33,561 nucleotides of DNA from an uncultured Solimonas sp. Lineage in GTDB: Bacteria; Pseudomonadota; Gammaproteobacteria; Nevskiales; Nevskiaceae. Each line of letters begins with the position of its first letter. The first letter of the stretch is position 1. Below the pieces are notes generated by a model. It worked only from the letters and a program-made list of their open reading frames with translations. It had not been told where the DNA came from and ran no database searches. Where the stretch lies: assembly GCA_946478985.1 (NCBI GenBank), contig CAMLDZ010000027.1:1-33561 (forward strand), given 5' to 3'. The translations under genes were made by a program, and so were the position numbers. Below, piece by piece: positions 1 through 8,334 of this stretch.

Positions 1-139
1 GCGAAAGAAAGTCGTTCCACAGCACTTCCGCGATATCCGCCATGCCCATCGGCATACCCGGGTGACCGGAATTGGCTTTCTGGACGGCATCCATCGCCAG
101 CGCGCGGATGGCGTTGGCGAGATCGAAACGGCTCGGCAT
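1..139 (-). CDS. tktA: Transketolase, N-terminal 46 residues (cut by window edge)
   Basis: Transketolase moves two-carbon units between sugar phosphates in the pentose phosphate pathway, using thiamine diphosphate in the cytoplasm. Only the first 46 codons are in the window. They read [19 protein letters not shown] and continue into SGHPGMPMG, the conserved N-terminal transketolase motif; the His falls at residue 26, as the active-site His26 does in E. coli TktA. The ATG at 139 fits the usual family start. The gene runs leftward out of the window. It is divergent from the gene at 280. The identity is secure although the fragment is short; the symbol is by homology, and whether a second transketolase exists cannot be seen. 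Confidence 0.9.
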   Translation of the reverse strand, partial: MPSRFDLANAIRALAMDAVQKANSGHPGMPMGMADIAEVLWNDFLS

Positions 140-242
140 GAAACAGCACCGGGGGAGAAAGAGGGGCGCGTATTGTCCGGGTTTGGGCGGCGGCGGGCAA
201 GAAATCGCCGATCAGACACCACGACCCAGGCCGTGCAACTTC

Positions 243-248
243 TATACT
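243..248 (+). promoter_or_regulatory. Possible -10 element for the TIGR03032-like gene
   Basis: TATACT (five of six matches to TATAAT) lies 31 bases before the GTG at 280. No convincing -35 hexamer is seen at the usual distance, so this is only a candidate. Confidence 0.25.
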
Positions 249-279
249 CCGCTCTTCCCGTCGAACCAGAGCGCCTCTC

Positions 280-1401
280 GTGTCCGAAATGCCAGATCCC
301 GCGGCGGCGATAGCCGCGGACAGCCCCGCCCCGACCGAGCAGGTGGTGTGCAAAACCACCGAGAGCTTTGCCTCAGCGCTGCAGCAGCTGGGGATTTCGG
401 TGCTGATCTCTACCTATCAGGCAGGCCGCGTGATCGTTGCGCGCGCGGAGAATGAGCGGCAGGTCAATCTGGCGCATCGCTTGCTGCCGAGCCCGATGGG
501 CATCGCGCTCAGCAACCGCGCCCTGGCCATCGGCACGCATCATCAAATCCACGAATACGGCAACAACCGGCAGCTTTCCGCGCATCTGGACCCGCCCGGC
601 AAGCATGATGTCGTGTTCGTACCGACCAACAGCAAGTTCACCGGCGACGTCCGCGTGCACGAGATGGTCTATCTCGGCGACGAGCTTTGGTTTGCCAACA
701 CGCATTTCTCCTGTCTGGCGACCATGAGCGGCCGGTACAGCTTCGTGCCGCAATGGCGCCCGCCGTTCATTTCAAAATTGGCGCCGGAAGACCGTTGCCA
801 CCTCAACGGCATCGCCGTGAAGGACGGCCGGATCGCCTATGTGACCGCACTGGGCACCACCGACAGCTACCAGGGCTGGCGTCCGGACAAGGCCTTCGGC
901 GGCGTGATCATGGAAGTGCCCTCGGGCCGGGTCGTCGTTGATGGCCTGTCGATGCCGCACAGCCCGCGCTGGCATCGCAACCGTCTTTGGGTACTGGAAT
1001 CCGGCAAGGGCTCGCTGGCCTATATCGATGAGCACGGCAGACCGCAGACGGTGATCGAGTTGCCCGGCTTTACGCGCGGCCTCGGCTTTGCCGGAGCCTA
1101 TGCCTTCATCGGCATGTCCAAGGTGCGTGAGAGCAATGTCTTTGGCGGCATCCCCCTGAACTCACGCGTCAAGGAAAAGCAATGCGGCGTCGCCATCGTC
1201 GATCTGCGCGACGGCCGTTGCGTGGCGATGCTGCGCTTCGAAAGTGGTGTCGCCGAGGTCTTCGATGTCCAGTTGATCCGCGCCCGCTGGCCGGAGCTCT
1301 GCGACTTCAACTCGCCTCTGGTCCCTGCCAATTTCTTCGTGCCGGACGAGGCATTGAAGGACGTCGCGGTCAATCGCCAGACATCCACGCAGCCTTTGTA
1401 G
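280..1401 (+). CDS. TIGR03032 family (DUF4915-like) protein of unknown function
   Basis: This is a 373-residue soluble protein without signal peptide or membrane segment. The order of blocks (ISTYQAGRVIV near residue 40, then MPHSPRWHRNRLWVLESGKG, GFTRGLGFAGAYAFIGMSKV and NVFGGIPL) is that of the TIGR03032 family, which is scattered over cyanobacteria, planctomycetes and proteobacteria and has no established function. Repeated short beta-strand-like stretches would suit a propeller fold; that is inference. The start is GTG at 280, with an in-frame ATG at 289 as alternative; neither has a clear ribosome binding site. It converges on the RTX protein gene, with back-to-back terminators between them, so it is a separate transcription unit beside a type I secretion locus. 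A role in making or modifying the surface protein is possible but unproven. Confidence 0.75.
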   Translation: MSEMPDPAAAIAADSPAPTEQVVCKTTESFASALQQLGISVLISTYQAGRVIVARAENERQVNLAHRLLPSPMGIALSNRALAIGTHHQIHEYGNNRQLSAHLDPPGKHDVVFVPTNSKFTGDVRVHEMVYLGDELWFANTHFSCLATMSGRYSFVPQWRPPFISKLAPEDRCHLNGIAVKDGRIAYVTALGTTDSYQGWRPDKAFGGVIMEVPSGRVVVDGLSMPHSPRWHRNRLWVLESGKGSLAYIDEHGRPQTVIELPGFTRGLGFAGAYAFIGMSKVRESNVFGGIPLNSRVKEKQCGVAIVDLRDGRCVAMLRFESGVAEVFDVQLIRARWPELCDFNSPLVPANFFVPDEALKDVAVNRQTSTQPL

Positions 1402-1425
1402 CTGTCACCACCCATCGCTGCGAGT

Positions 1426-1450
1426 AAGCCGCGCTCTGCGCGGCTTTTTT
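1426..1450 (+). terminator. Rho-independent terminator of the TIGR03032-like gene
   Basis: A 9-bp perfect stem (AAGCCGCGC / GCGCGGCTT) with a 3-base loop is followed by a T run on the plus strand, 25 bases after the TAG stop. Confidence 0.85.
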
Positions 1451-1462
1451 ACGCCAAGACAA

Positions 1463-1493
1463 CAAAAAACCGCCCCACCTTGCGGTGGGGCGG
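1463..1493 (-). terminator. Rho-independent terminator of the RTX protein gene
   Basis: A 10-bp perfect stem (CCGCCCCACC / GGTGGGGCGG) with a 4-base loop is followed on the minus strand by TTTTTTGTT. It sits about 30 bases after the stop codon of the RTX gene and faces the terminator of the convergent neighbour. Confidence 0.88.
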
Positions 1494-1521
1494 CTTCATT
1501 TCAGCTTGAAGCTAAGACGAC

Positions 1522-4500
1522 TTAGCCGATCACCGAGGTGCTGCCGTTGATCGCGCTGGTGTCCGTGCTCAGGCCGCTCAGGTCGTGGATACCTGCCAGC
1601 TCGATCACCTGGTCACCGGTGGTCGCGTTGTTCAGGAAGGTGTCGGAAGCAACACCACCGGCCTGGCTGTTGTTGTTGTCGATAACAACATACGTGTTGC
1701 CATTGAACGTGAACCAGGACACCGTCGCAACAGCGTCGTCCGTCGAGTCACCCGAAGCAGCAGCGTTCAGGTAGTCGGCGAAAGCAGCGTTGGCGCCCAG
1801 CGTGATCTTGGCGTCATTGAACTCGATGGACGTGTTCGCAACCGCACTCACGCCGGTGAACAGCACCTGCGAGAAGTCGATCGAGTCATCACCAACCGTG
1901 AAGTCCTTGACCGTCGAGTAGGTGTTGCCGTTGGCGTTGCCGGCGAGGACGAACGCATCGTCGCCTGCGCCACCCGTCAGCTGATCGAAGCCCGCGCTGC
2001 CGCCGAGGATGTCGTTGCCCGCGCCACCGATGATGGTGTCGGCGTGCGTGTCGTCACCGCCGAACAGCACGTCGTTGCCGGCGCCGCCCGTGAGCGAGAC
2101 CGAAGCCGTGACGTTGGTCGAGTCGAACTCGACGCCGCCCTGCGTCACGCCGGCGGCGTTCAGCACGGTGACGATGTCGTTGCCCGAAACGGTGGTGACC
2201 GTCAGTTCGAGGCCTGCGTTGCCAACAACCGTGATCGTGTTGACCAGATCGTCAACCAGCTCGATCTGATACTGACCCGCACCCGGATTGGTATCGGCCA
2301 GCAGGAAGTTGACCGTCTCGACGCCCTGCGTTTCAACGGTGCCGAGGTCGACCGCCGCATCGCCCAGACCGAAGGCCTGCGGGTTGGTCACCGCCGAGGT
2401 GGCGGCGATGTTCAGCACGTCGTTGGTCTGCGTCAGCTGCGTCGCGTCGCGAACATTGACGATCAGATCGGTCGAGCCGCCGAGGAAGTGCACCGTGCCG
2501 GTCGAATCAATGTTGTTGATCGCCGTGCCCTGGCCATTGGACAGGAAGATGTAGTCGATGCCATCCAGCGTATCCATGTCGATATCGTTGGTGTTGGCGC
2601 CGATATCACCCACGTTGATGCGCTCGAAGCCCGAGACCGAGGCGTTGAACACGCCATCCGGATCGCTCGCCGACGATGCGTCGTTGAGGCTGATGTCGAA
2701 GGCGTCAGCGGCATTGATGACCAGCGTGTCCGCCGCGCCAGCGCCACCGTCGAAGGTGACGTTCGGCGTGAACGTGAACGTCGGCGACGGGCCGATGTTG
2801 GCCGCTTCCAGCAGGTCGAGCAGAACCGCGCCGCTCTGCAGGCCGTCGATGTCGACGACGTCGTCGCCAGCACCGGCGTCGATGTCGAGGCGGGTCGCGC
2901 TCAGCGGGCCGGTGTGGAACGTGCCCGACAGGTCGATCGCATCCGCACCGTCGCCACCGTTGACGGTGGTGAACTGGCCGGCCGCAACGCGGTCGATCTC
3001 GATTGCGTCAGAGCCCGTGCCGCCGTTGACGGTCAGCTTGCCGTTGCGGTTGTCCGCCACGTACAGAACGTTGGTGCCGCTGGTCAGGTTGACCGTGGTG
3101 TCGCCATCGTTGACGGCGAGCAGGCCGATCACGTCGTCGCCGGCATTGGCCGTGACCACAGCGCCGTCCGCCAGCGCTTCCTGAACCGTCAGGACGTCGT
3201 CGCCCTGGCCGCCCTTGATCGTCGTCAGCAGCGAATTGCCGCCGAGATCGTAGTCGGCAAAGATGTCAGCGGTAACGCCGCCAGCCAGACCGGAAGCGTC
3301 GAGGGTTTCGATGCCGTCGTTGTTCTGGAAGGTGAGAACCACGTCGCCTTCGCCGCCAACGGTGACGTCGGCGATCGTGTCGCTGGTGTCGATGTTGACC
3401 ACGTTGAAGAACGCGCCGAGGCCACCCGACAGCGTCAGGTTCAGCGTCGAGGTGTTGTCCGAGCTCAGGTCGGTCGCGTTGATGATCGCGTCCGAGCTGG
3501 TGATCGACAGGTTGACCGTCGAAGCTGCATCTAGATCGCTGAACAGCGGGCTCAGATCAACCGTCGTGACGTTGAACGGGCTGCCATTGGTCGTGCGGGT
3601 GTTGACGACATCGACGTCGATTTCAGCGGCCGTCAGGTCCGTGACACCGGCAACGTTGACGTTGGTCAGAGCCACCGAGGTCAGACCTTCGCCGAACAGC
3701 GCGATGCTGTTGACGCCGATCGGCTGAATGCCAGTGACCGAAACAGCCGTGGTGTCGTCAGCCAGGTACAGGGTACGCAGGCCGCCGGCCAGCGCGTTGG
3801 TAACGTTGACGGTCTCGACCGAGGTGGTGTCGACCAGCAGCGCGCCCGTGCCGCCGTTGAGCGACAGGTTCAGCGTGTCGTTGCCGGCGCCGCCATCAGC
3901 GGTGTCGCCGTTCTCGAAGGTTTCGAGGATCGTGCCGCCGTTGCTCTGGATCAGCGGAGCATTGAAGACGTCATCGCCAGCGCCGCCGACGATGTGATCT
4001 TCACCCACGCCCAGCGGCGGGATCGGCGTCAGCGAGGTGTCGTTGATGCCGGCGGTGGCGGTCTTGCCGCCGACCGTCAGCGTCATCGTCTCGGCGCCTT
4101 CGGTGGTTTCGTCAGCGGTGGTGATGATGGTGATGATGCCCTTGCCATCCGCGCCGATCGTCACCTCGCCCGACAGCTTGTCGACGTCCGAGGCGCTGAC
4201 GCCCGTGATCGAGTAGGCAAAGGTCGAACCCGGCGTGCCGGTGACCGTGAAGGTGACAGCCTGACCTTCGTTGGCAGCGCCCGAGGCGGTAACCGCGGTG
4301 ACTTCCGGAACGACCGGAGCTTCATCGTCGTCGCCGCCCTTGTCGTCGTCATTGTTCGCGGCGATGGCAATGCCGCCGCCAACGAGGAGAACGCCGCCGA
4401 TGGCGAGCAGGGTGCCGGTGCTCATGCCGCCGCCCGAGCCGCCCTGCGGAGCTGCCGCGGCAACCGGAGCCGCCGAGGCGACTTCAACCGGAGCAGCGTC

Positions 4501-4728
4501 GCTGGCAAAGATGCTGTCCGCGGAGGCGACGAGCTGCTCGCCCTGCGCGGATGCCGTGGTGGCCGAGGCCTCGCCCTGCGATTCGGTTGCAACTTCGGCC
4601 TTGGCTTCCTGTGCCTCGGCCTCAACCTTCATCTTCTTCAGAAGCTCAGCAACGTCCTGCTGCTTAGGAGCATCCACCACATCGCCCGCGCCCGCGCGAG
4701 TCGCGCGGCCGATTTCATCCTTTGCCAT
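1522..4728 (-). CDS. Large RTX/S-layer-like protein, predicted type I secretion cargo
   Basis: This 1068-residue acidic protein has no cysteine and a single tryptophan, as is usual for RTX exoproteins. Residues 1-100 are charged then Ala/Pro/Gly rich. Residues 104-124 form a Gly-rich hydrophobic segment (LLAIGGVLLVGGGIAIA), followed at 127-135 by an Asp-rich stretch. Residues about 141-231 look like a Calx-beta/Ig-like domain. The long middle part is beta-rich, with scattered GGAGDD/GGAGND motifs from residue 248. A denser block of calcium-binding nonapeptides (GGAGNDVLFGG, GGAGNDILGG, GGAGDDAFVL) lies some 120-175 residues from the end, and a VSWFTFNGNTYVV strand precedes the C-terminal tail, where the secretion signal should be. 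There is no N-terminal Sec signal. The exporter genes lie directly upstream on the same strand. A function as surface layer or adhesin is inferred. The ATG at 4728 follows AAGGGGA at a suitable distance. Confidence 0.85.
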   Translation of the reverse strand: MAKDEIGRATRAGAGDVVDAPKQQDVAELLKKMKVEAEAQEAKAEVATESQGEASATTASAQGEQLVASADSIFASDAAPVEVASAAPVAAAAPQGGSGGGMSTGTLLAIGGVLLVGGGIAIAANNDDDKGGDDDEAPVVPEVTAVTASGAANEGQAVTFTVTGTPGSTFAYSITGVSASDVDKLSGEVTIGADGKGIITIITTADETTEGAETMTLTVGGKTATAGINDTSLTPIPPLGVGEDHIVGGAGDDVFNAPLIQSNGGTILETFENGDTADGGAGNDTLNLSLNGGTGALLVDTTSVETVNVTNALAGGLRTLYLADDTTAVSVTGIQPIGVNSIALFGEGLTSVALTNVNVAGVTDLTAAEIDVDVVNTRTTNGSPFNVTTVDLSPLFSDLDAASTVNLSITSSDAIINATDLSSDNTSTLNLTLSGGLGAFFNVVNIDTSDTIADVTVGGEGDVVLTFQNNDGIETLDASGLAGGVTADIFADYDLGGNSLLTTIKGGQGDDVLTVQEALADGAVVTANAGDDVIGLLAVNDGDTTVNLTSGTNVLYVADNRNGKLTVNGGTGSDAIEIDRVAAGQFTTVNGGDGADAIDLSGTFHTGPLSATRLDIDAGAGDDVVDIDGLQSGAVLLDLLEAANIGPSPTFTFTPNVTFDGGAGAADTLVINAADAFDISLNDASSASDPDGVFNASVSGFERINVGDIGANTNDIDMDTLDGIDYIFLSNGQGTAINNIDSTGTVHFLGGSTDLIVNVRDATQLTQTNDVLNIAATSAVTNPQAFGLGDAAVDLGTVETQGVETVNFLLADTNPGAGQYQIELVDDLVNTITVVGNAGLELTVTTVSGNDIVTVLNAAGVTQGGVEFDSTNVTASVSLTGGAGNDVLFGGDDTHADTIIGGAGNDILGGSAGFDQLTGGAGDDAFVLAGNANGNTYSTVKDFTVGDDSIDFSQVLFTGVSAVANTSIEFNDAKITLGANAAFADYLNAAASGDSTDDAVATVSWFTFNGNTYVVIDNNNSQAGGVASDTFLNNATTGDQVIELAGIHDLSGLSTDTSAINGSTSVIG

Positions 4729-4856
4729 TACAATGATCCCCTTGCGTGAACTGTCTTAGACGAGAGTCAAACCAAATCGCACTGCCGCAAGCCAACAGAA
4801 GAAGCTTTTGGCGCAAACCCGACGTAACGTAGACGTAGGGGCTGCCTCTTAAAGCT

Positions 4857-4885
4857 AATTTAGGTGAGCACTAAAGTGGTGTCAA
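4857..4885 (-). promoter_or_regulatory. Sigma70-type promoter of the RTX protein gene
   Basis: On the minus strand a perfect TTGACA (4880-4885) is followed after exactly 17 bases by TAAATT (4857-4862). Transcription would start near 4850, giving a leader of about 120 bases. The 268-bp gap between hlyD-like and RTX genes holds no gene; this promoter is what it contains. It would allow the cargo to be made in excess over its exporter. Confidence 0.65.
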
Positions 4886-4996
4886 CCAAATTGAACCGCT
4901 TGCCCTGCAAACGTGCGAAGCCGCATTGCAGATGCGTGATATCCGTCACTTTGCACGGCATTTTTACCGCAAATGTTGTTGTTTCCATATGCCCCA

Positions 4997-6172
4997 TTAC
5001 CGTTCAACCAGCGCTTCGCTGCTGACGCGGCGCAGGGGTTTGAGCAAGTACTGTGCCACAGTTCTCTCGCCCGTGATGATTTCCACCTTCGCGGTCATGC
5101 CCGGAATGACGTCGATCTTGTCCCGATGCTGCTCAGGAAATTCATCGATCTGGATGTGGACACGGTAGTACGGCTCCTCGTCCTTTTTCAGGTCTTCTTC
5201 CAGGGTATCGGCACTGATATAGGTCACGTGGCCGAACATTGAGCCGTATACGGTGTAATCGTACGCGTCCAGCTTCACGTTGGCGCGTAAATCCTTGCGG
5301 ATGAAGGCGACGTCGACGGGCTTGACCTTGGCCTCGATGATCAGTGGCTCATCGGACGGCACGATCTGCATGAGCTCGTCACCCGGCTTGAGTACCGCGC
5401 CCATGGTGGTGATGCGCACATTCTTGATGATGCCGGACATGGGTGCGCGCACCTTGGTCGAGTCCAGCGCCTGCTTGCGCTGGGTCAAGACCTGTTCCGC
5501 CTGTTCGAGTTCGGCGCGGTTCTTCGTCAGATCCGATTGCGCTTCCTGGCGGTAGCCATTGCGCTTGTTGGTCATGATCGACTGCGCGTCGTTGACCTGC
5601 CGCCGCGCCTTGAGCACTTCGGCGCGGGAAGCGTCACCGGTCTTGGCCAGCTGTTCAGTCAGCTTGAGCTCCTCGTTCGCCAGCTTCAGCGTTTGCTCCA
5701 GGCCGCTGACTTCCTCCGACTGCAATTGTTTGCGACGCTCGTAAAGATTGCGCTGTGATTCGACGATGTCCTTGTAGGGCGCCACATCCTTGGAGAACTG
5801 CAGCGGCTTGCCCTCCAGTTCGGCTTCCGCACGCTGGATGGCGGCTCGCAAGGAAATCACCTTGGCGTTGATTTCGTCGGAGCTTGCGGCAAAGCGCACC
5901 GTATCAAGCTCCGCCAGCAGCTCGCCGGCCTTGATCGTGTCGCCCTCGCGGACATGCAGCTTGCGCAGCACGCCACCATCGACCACCTGGACGACCTGCG
6001 AGCGGCTGGAGACGATGACCGTGCCCGGCGCGCGCACCTGCTCGTCGATGATCGCCCATGAGGCCCAGGCCGCCGCGGCGGCGATGGTCGCAATGGCGAT
6101 AAAGAGGTGGGTGGTGCTGCGCACCGTGTTGAGCGGCTCAGCACGTGCGAAGAGGCGGGCGGCGAGGCTCAT
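4997..6172 (-). CDS. HlyD-family periplasmic adaptor of the type I secretion system
   Basis: This 391-residue membrane fusion protein should link the inner-membrane ABC exporter to the TolC-like outer-membrane channel. One membrane segment lies near residues 24-44 (IAIATIAAAAAWASWAII). Next come a lipoyl/barrel half (GVLRKLHVREGDTIKAGELL), a long Lys/Glu/Gln-rich coiled coil from about 100 to 225, the second lipoyl half (VRAPMSGIIKNVRITTMGAV), and a beta-barrel domain ending in IPGMTAKVEIITGERTVAQY, the usual HlyD C-terminal signature. Length is typical. The ATG at 6172 overlaps the stop codon of the ABC gene by 4 bp (ATGA), so translation is probably coupled. It belongs to the tolC-ABC-hlyD operon; the RTX gene follows after a gap with its own promoter. 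Confidence 0.93.
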   Translation of the reverse strand: MSLAARLFARAEPLNTVRSTTHLFIAIATIAAAAAWASWAIIDEQVRAPGTVIVSSRSQVVQVVDGGVLRKLHVREGDTIKAGELLAELDTVRFAASSDEINAKVISLRAAIQRAEAELEGKPLQFSKDVAPYKDIVESQRNLYERRKQLQSEEVSGLEQTLKLANEELKLTEQLAKTGDASRAEVLKARRQVNDAQSIMTNKRNGYRQEAQSDLTKNRAELEQAEQVLTQRKQALDSTKVRAPMSGIIKNVRITTMGAVLKPGDELMQIVPSDEPLIIEAKVKPVDVAFIRKDLRANVKLDAYDYTVYGSMFGHVTYISADTLEEDLKKDEEPYYRVHIQIDEFPEQHRDKIDVIPGMTAKVEIITGERTVAQYLLKPLRRVSSEALVER

Positions 6173-8334
6173 GAGGTAATCGCACTGGCATTGGGCGGCA
6201 CGGGCTTGCCGCCGGTGATCGAGGAGACGGCGGACGCCTGGATCGTGCGGACTTTGTCGGCAGGCTGATCGACGCGCAGCTGGCCGTCTTCGATGAACAG
6301 CACCCGATTCGCCAAGGCCAGCCAGCCCTGGCGATGCGAGGTGAAGATGACGGTACGGTCCGCCGGCAGCTCGCGGATGATCTTGACCAGGCGCTCCTCA
6401 GCCTCGCGGTCCAGGCTCGCCGAGGGCTCGTCCAGCAACCAGATCTTGGGGTCCTGCAGCACCAGCCGGGTCAGGCCCACCATCTGCCGCTGGCCGCCGG
6501 ACAAGCCGCCACCGCCTTCGCGGATCGGCAGGTTCAGCCCCATGGGGTGACGGCCCAGCGATAGCGACAGGCCCGTCTTGTCCATCGCCGCGCGGATTTT
6601 CTCCTCGCCCGGAAAGCTCAGACCCAGCGTGAGATTCTCCGCAAGCGTGCCCGAAAACAGCCGCACGTCCTGTGGCAGATAGCCAATGCACTCGCGCAGC
6701 CAGCCGGGCCGACATTGCTGCAGGTCCATGTTGGCGATGCGCACCTCGCCCTGATTGGGCGTGGCGATGCCCGCGAGCAGCTTGAGCAGGGTGGTCTTGC
6801 CGCTGCCATTGCGTCCCAGCACGGCCACCCGCTCGCCGGCCTTGATGGTCAGCGCGGGGATCTGCAGCTGCGGCGTGCCGCTGTTGGCGTCGTAGGCGTA
6901 GCTGAGGTCACGCAGCGACAGGTCCAGTGCCGCGACGCGGGTATTGGCCTCGCGCCCCGGCGTGTCATCGCTCGGGCAGGACAGGACCTGGTCGAGGATC
7001 TCCAGGGCGTACTTGGCGTGATGCCACTGCAGCAGCAGTCGCGTCAGCTGCGAGGTTGAGCCCAGCACGCGGCCGGCGAGGATCGAGCAGGCGATCAGGC
7101 CGCCCATTGTCAACTGCCCCTCGGCGATGACGTAGACGCCGACGATGATGACGGCGATATAGCTCAGCTGCTGCAGCAATGCCGCGGCGAACTGCGTGTA
7201 GTTGGACAGGTTGCGCAGCCGCATCGCGTTGTCGCCGGACTGCCGCGTGGCGCGCAGCCAGACATCTCCGAAGCGCGGTTCGCCGCCTTGCGCCTTGATG
7301 CCTTCGGCCCCGGCGACCGCTTCGAACAGCACGCCGGTGCGCCGCGCGGCATCGTCGTTCTCCTGCCGCTGCAGCTTCGCCATCGGCTTGTAGACCACCA
7401 GACCGGCCAGCAGGCTGATCGGCACGAAGACGATCAGCACCCAGGCGACCGGGCCGCCGATCATCGCCACCACCATGATGAACAGCAGGATGAAGGGCAT
7501 GTCGGCAATCGCGAACAGTGTCGACGAGGTAAAGAAAGCCTTGACCGATTCGTAGTCGCGGACCTGCGCCACCAGGCTGCCGACGCGCGACGGGCGACGA
7601 TCCAGCTTCAGCGCCAACAGTTTCTCGAAGAAGTACAGGGACAGGGCCTCGTCCAGCCGCAGCGCCGAGGCCTCCAGCAGCTTGAGGCGAATGACCTTGA
7701 AGATCAGCTCGAAGATGAAGGCGATGAAGACGCCGCTCGCCAGCACCCAGAGGGTCGCGTAGGCGAAATTGGGCACGACGCGGTCGTAGACCTGCATCGT
7801 GAACAGCGAGCTGACAATCGACAGCAGGTTCATCGCCAGGCTGGCGTAGCCCACGCGCCGGAACAGCGGCACGTGATCGCGCAGCGCCGTGCGGATCGCC
7901 GCACTTGCCGGGCCGCGTTTCTTGCGCGGCACGAAGGATTCATTGCTGATCAGCCCGGGCGAAACGGGGACGAACAAGGTTGTCAGCTTGGCGTCGGCGA
8001 CGGGCGCGCCCACCAGCCACTCGACGCGCATCGGCCGTCCGTCCTCGGCCAACTTGCTGACCACGCCCAGGGCGTTGCCTTGCACCACCCAGGCTGGCAG
8101 CTGCGCGTTGTGCGCCAGCGGCGTGGCGATCGGCTCGACGCTGTGGCCGGCAAACAGCCAGGCCCAGGCCGCGCTCAACTTCTGCTCAAAGCTGCGCCCG
8201 GCCACCATGCGCCAGGCCTGCTCGGCCTCGTGCTGGCCTGCGTGCAAGCCGCGTCGCCTCGCCATGTCGCACAGCGCCTTGGCGGCAATGGCATCGTTGA
8301 TCAAGCTTGCTGCTTCCATAGTTGCGGCGCTCAC
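6169..8334 (-). CDS. Type I secretion ABC permease/ATPase with C39-like domain
   Basis: This 721-residue exporter should energise transport of the RTX protein. The first ~130 residues have the size and place of a C39 peptidase domain but lack its catalytic Cys motif; PAWVVQGNALGVV replaces the His region. It is therefore a C39-like (non-cleaving) domain, as in HlyB and LapB-type exporters, which fits a cargo without a double-glycine leader. The six-helix membrane domain spans about 165-440. The ATPase has Walker A GRNGSGKTTLLKLL (about 505), signature LSGGQRQMVGL (about 608), and Walker B IWLLDEPSASLD with H-loop TSHR. The GTG start at 8334 overlaps the stop of the TolC-like gene (GTGA); an in-frame ATG at 8319 is an alternative. 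The closest known type is the LssB/LapB group, by general resemblance. Confidence 0.93.
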   Translation of the reverse strand: MSAATMEAASLINDAIAAKALCDMARRRGLHAGQHEAEQAWRMVAGRSFEQKLSAAWAWLFAGHSVEPIATPLAHNAQLPAWVVQGNALGVVSKLAEDGRPMRVEWLVGAPVADAKLTTLFVPVSPGLISNESFVPRKKRGPASAAIRTALRDHVPLFRRVGYASLAMNLLSIVSSLFTMQVYDRVVPNFAYATLWVLASGVFIAFIFELIFKVIRLKLLEASALRLDEALSLYFFEKLLALKLDRRPSRVGSLVAQVRDYESVKAFFTSSTLFAIADMPFILLFIMVVAMIGGPVAWVLIVFVPISLLAGLVVYKPMAKLQRQENDDAARRTGVLFEAVAGAEGIKAQGGEPRFGDVWLRATRQSGDNAMRLRNLSNYTQFAAALLQQLSYIAVIIVGVYVIAEGQLTMGGLIACSILAGRVLGSTSQLTRLLLQWHHAKYALEILDQVLSCPSDDTPGREANTRVAALDLSLRDLSYAYDANSGTPQLQIPALTIKAGERVAVLGRNGSGKTTLLKLLAGIATPNQGEVRIANMDLQQCRPGWLRECIGYLPQDVRLFSGTLAENLTLGLSFPGEEKIRAAMDKTGLSLSLGRHPMGLNLPIREGGGGLSGGQRQMVGLTRLVLQDPKIWLLDEPSASLDREAEERLVKIIRELPADRTVIFTSHRQGWLALANRVLFIEDGQLRVDQPADKVRTIQASAVSSITGGKPVPPNASAITS

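Noticed and set aside
1585..3534. Long open frame (649 codons) on the plus strand opposite the RTX gene
   Set aside because: It mirrors the Asp/Gly/Thr-rich repeats of the RTX gene, gives a low-complexity Arg/Val/Asp-rich product, and has no motif or ribosome binding site.
8200..8334. Active C39 peptidase at the exporter N-terminus
   Set aside because: The catalytic Cys motif is missing and the RTX cargo has no double-glycine leader; it is a C39-like domain.
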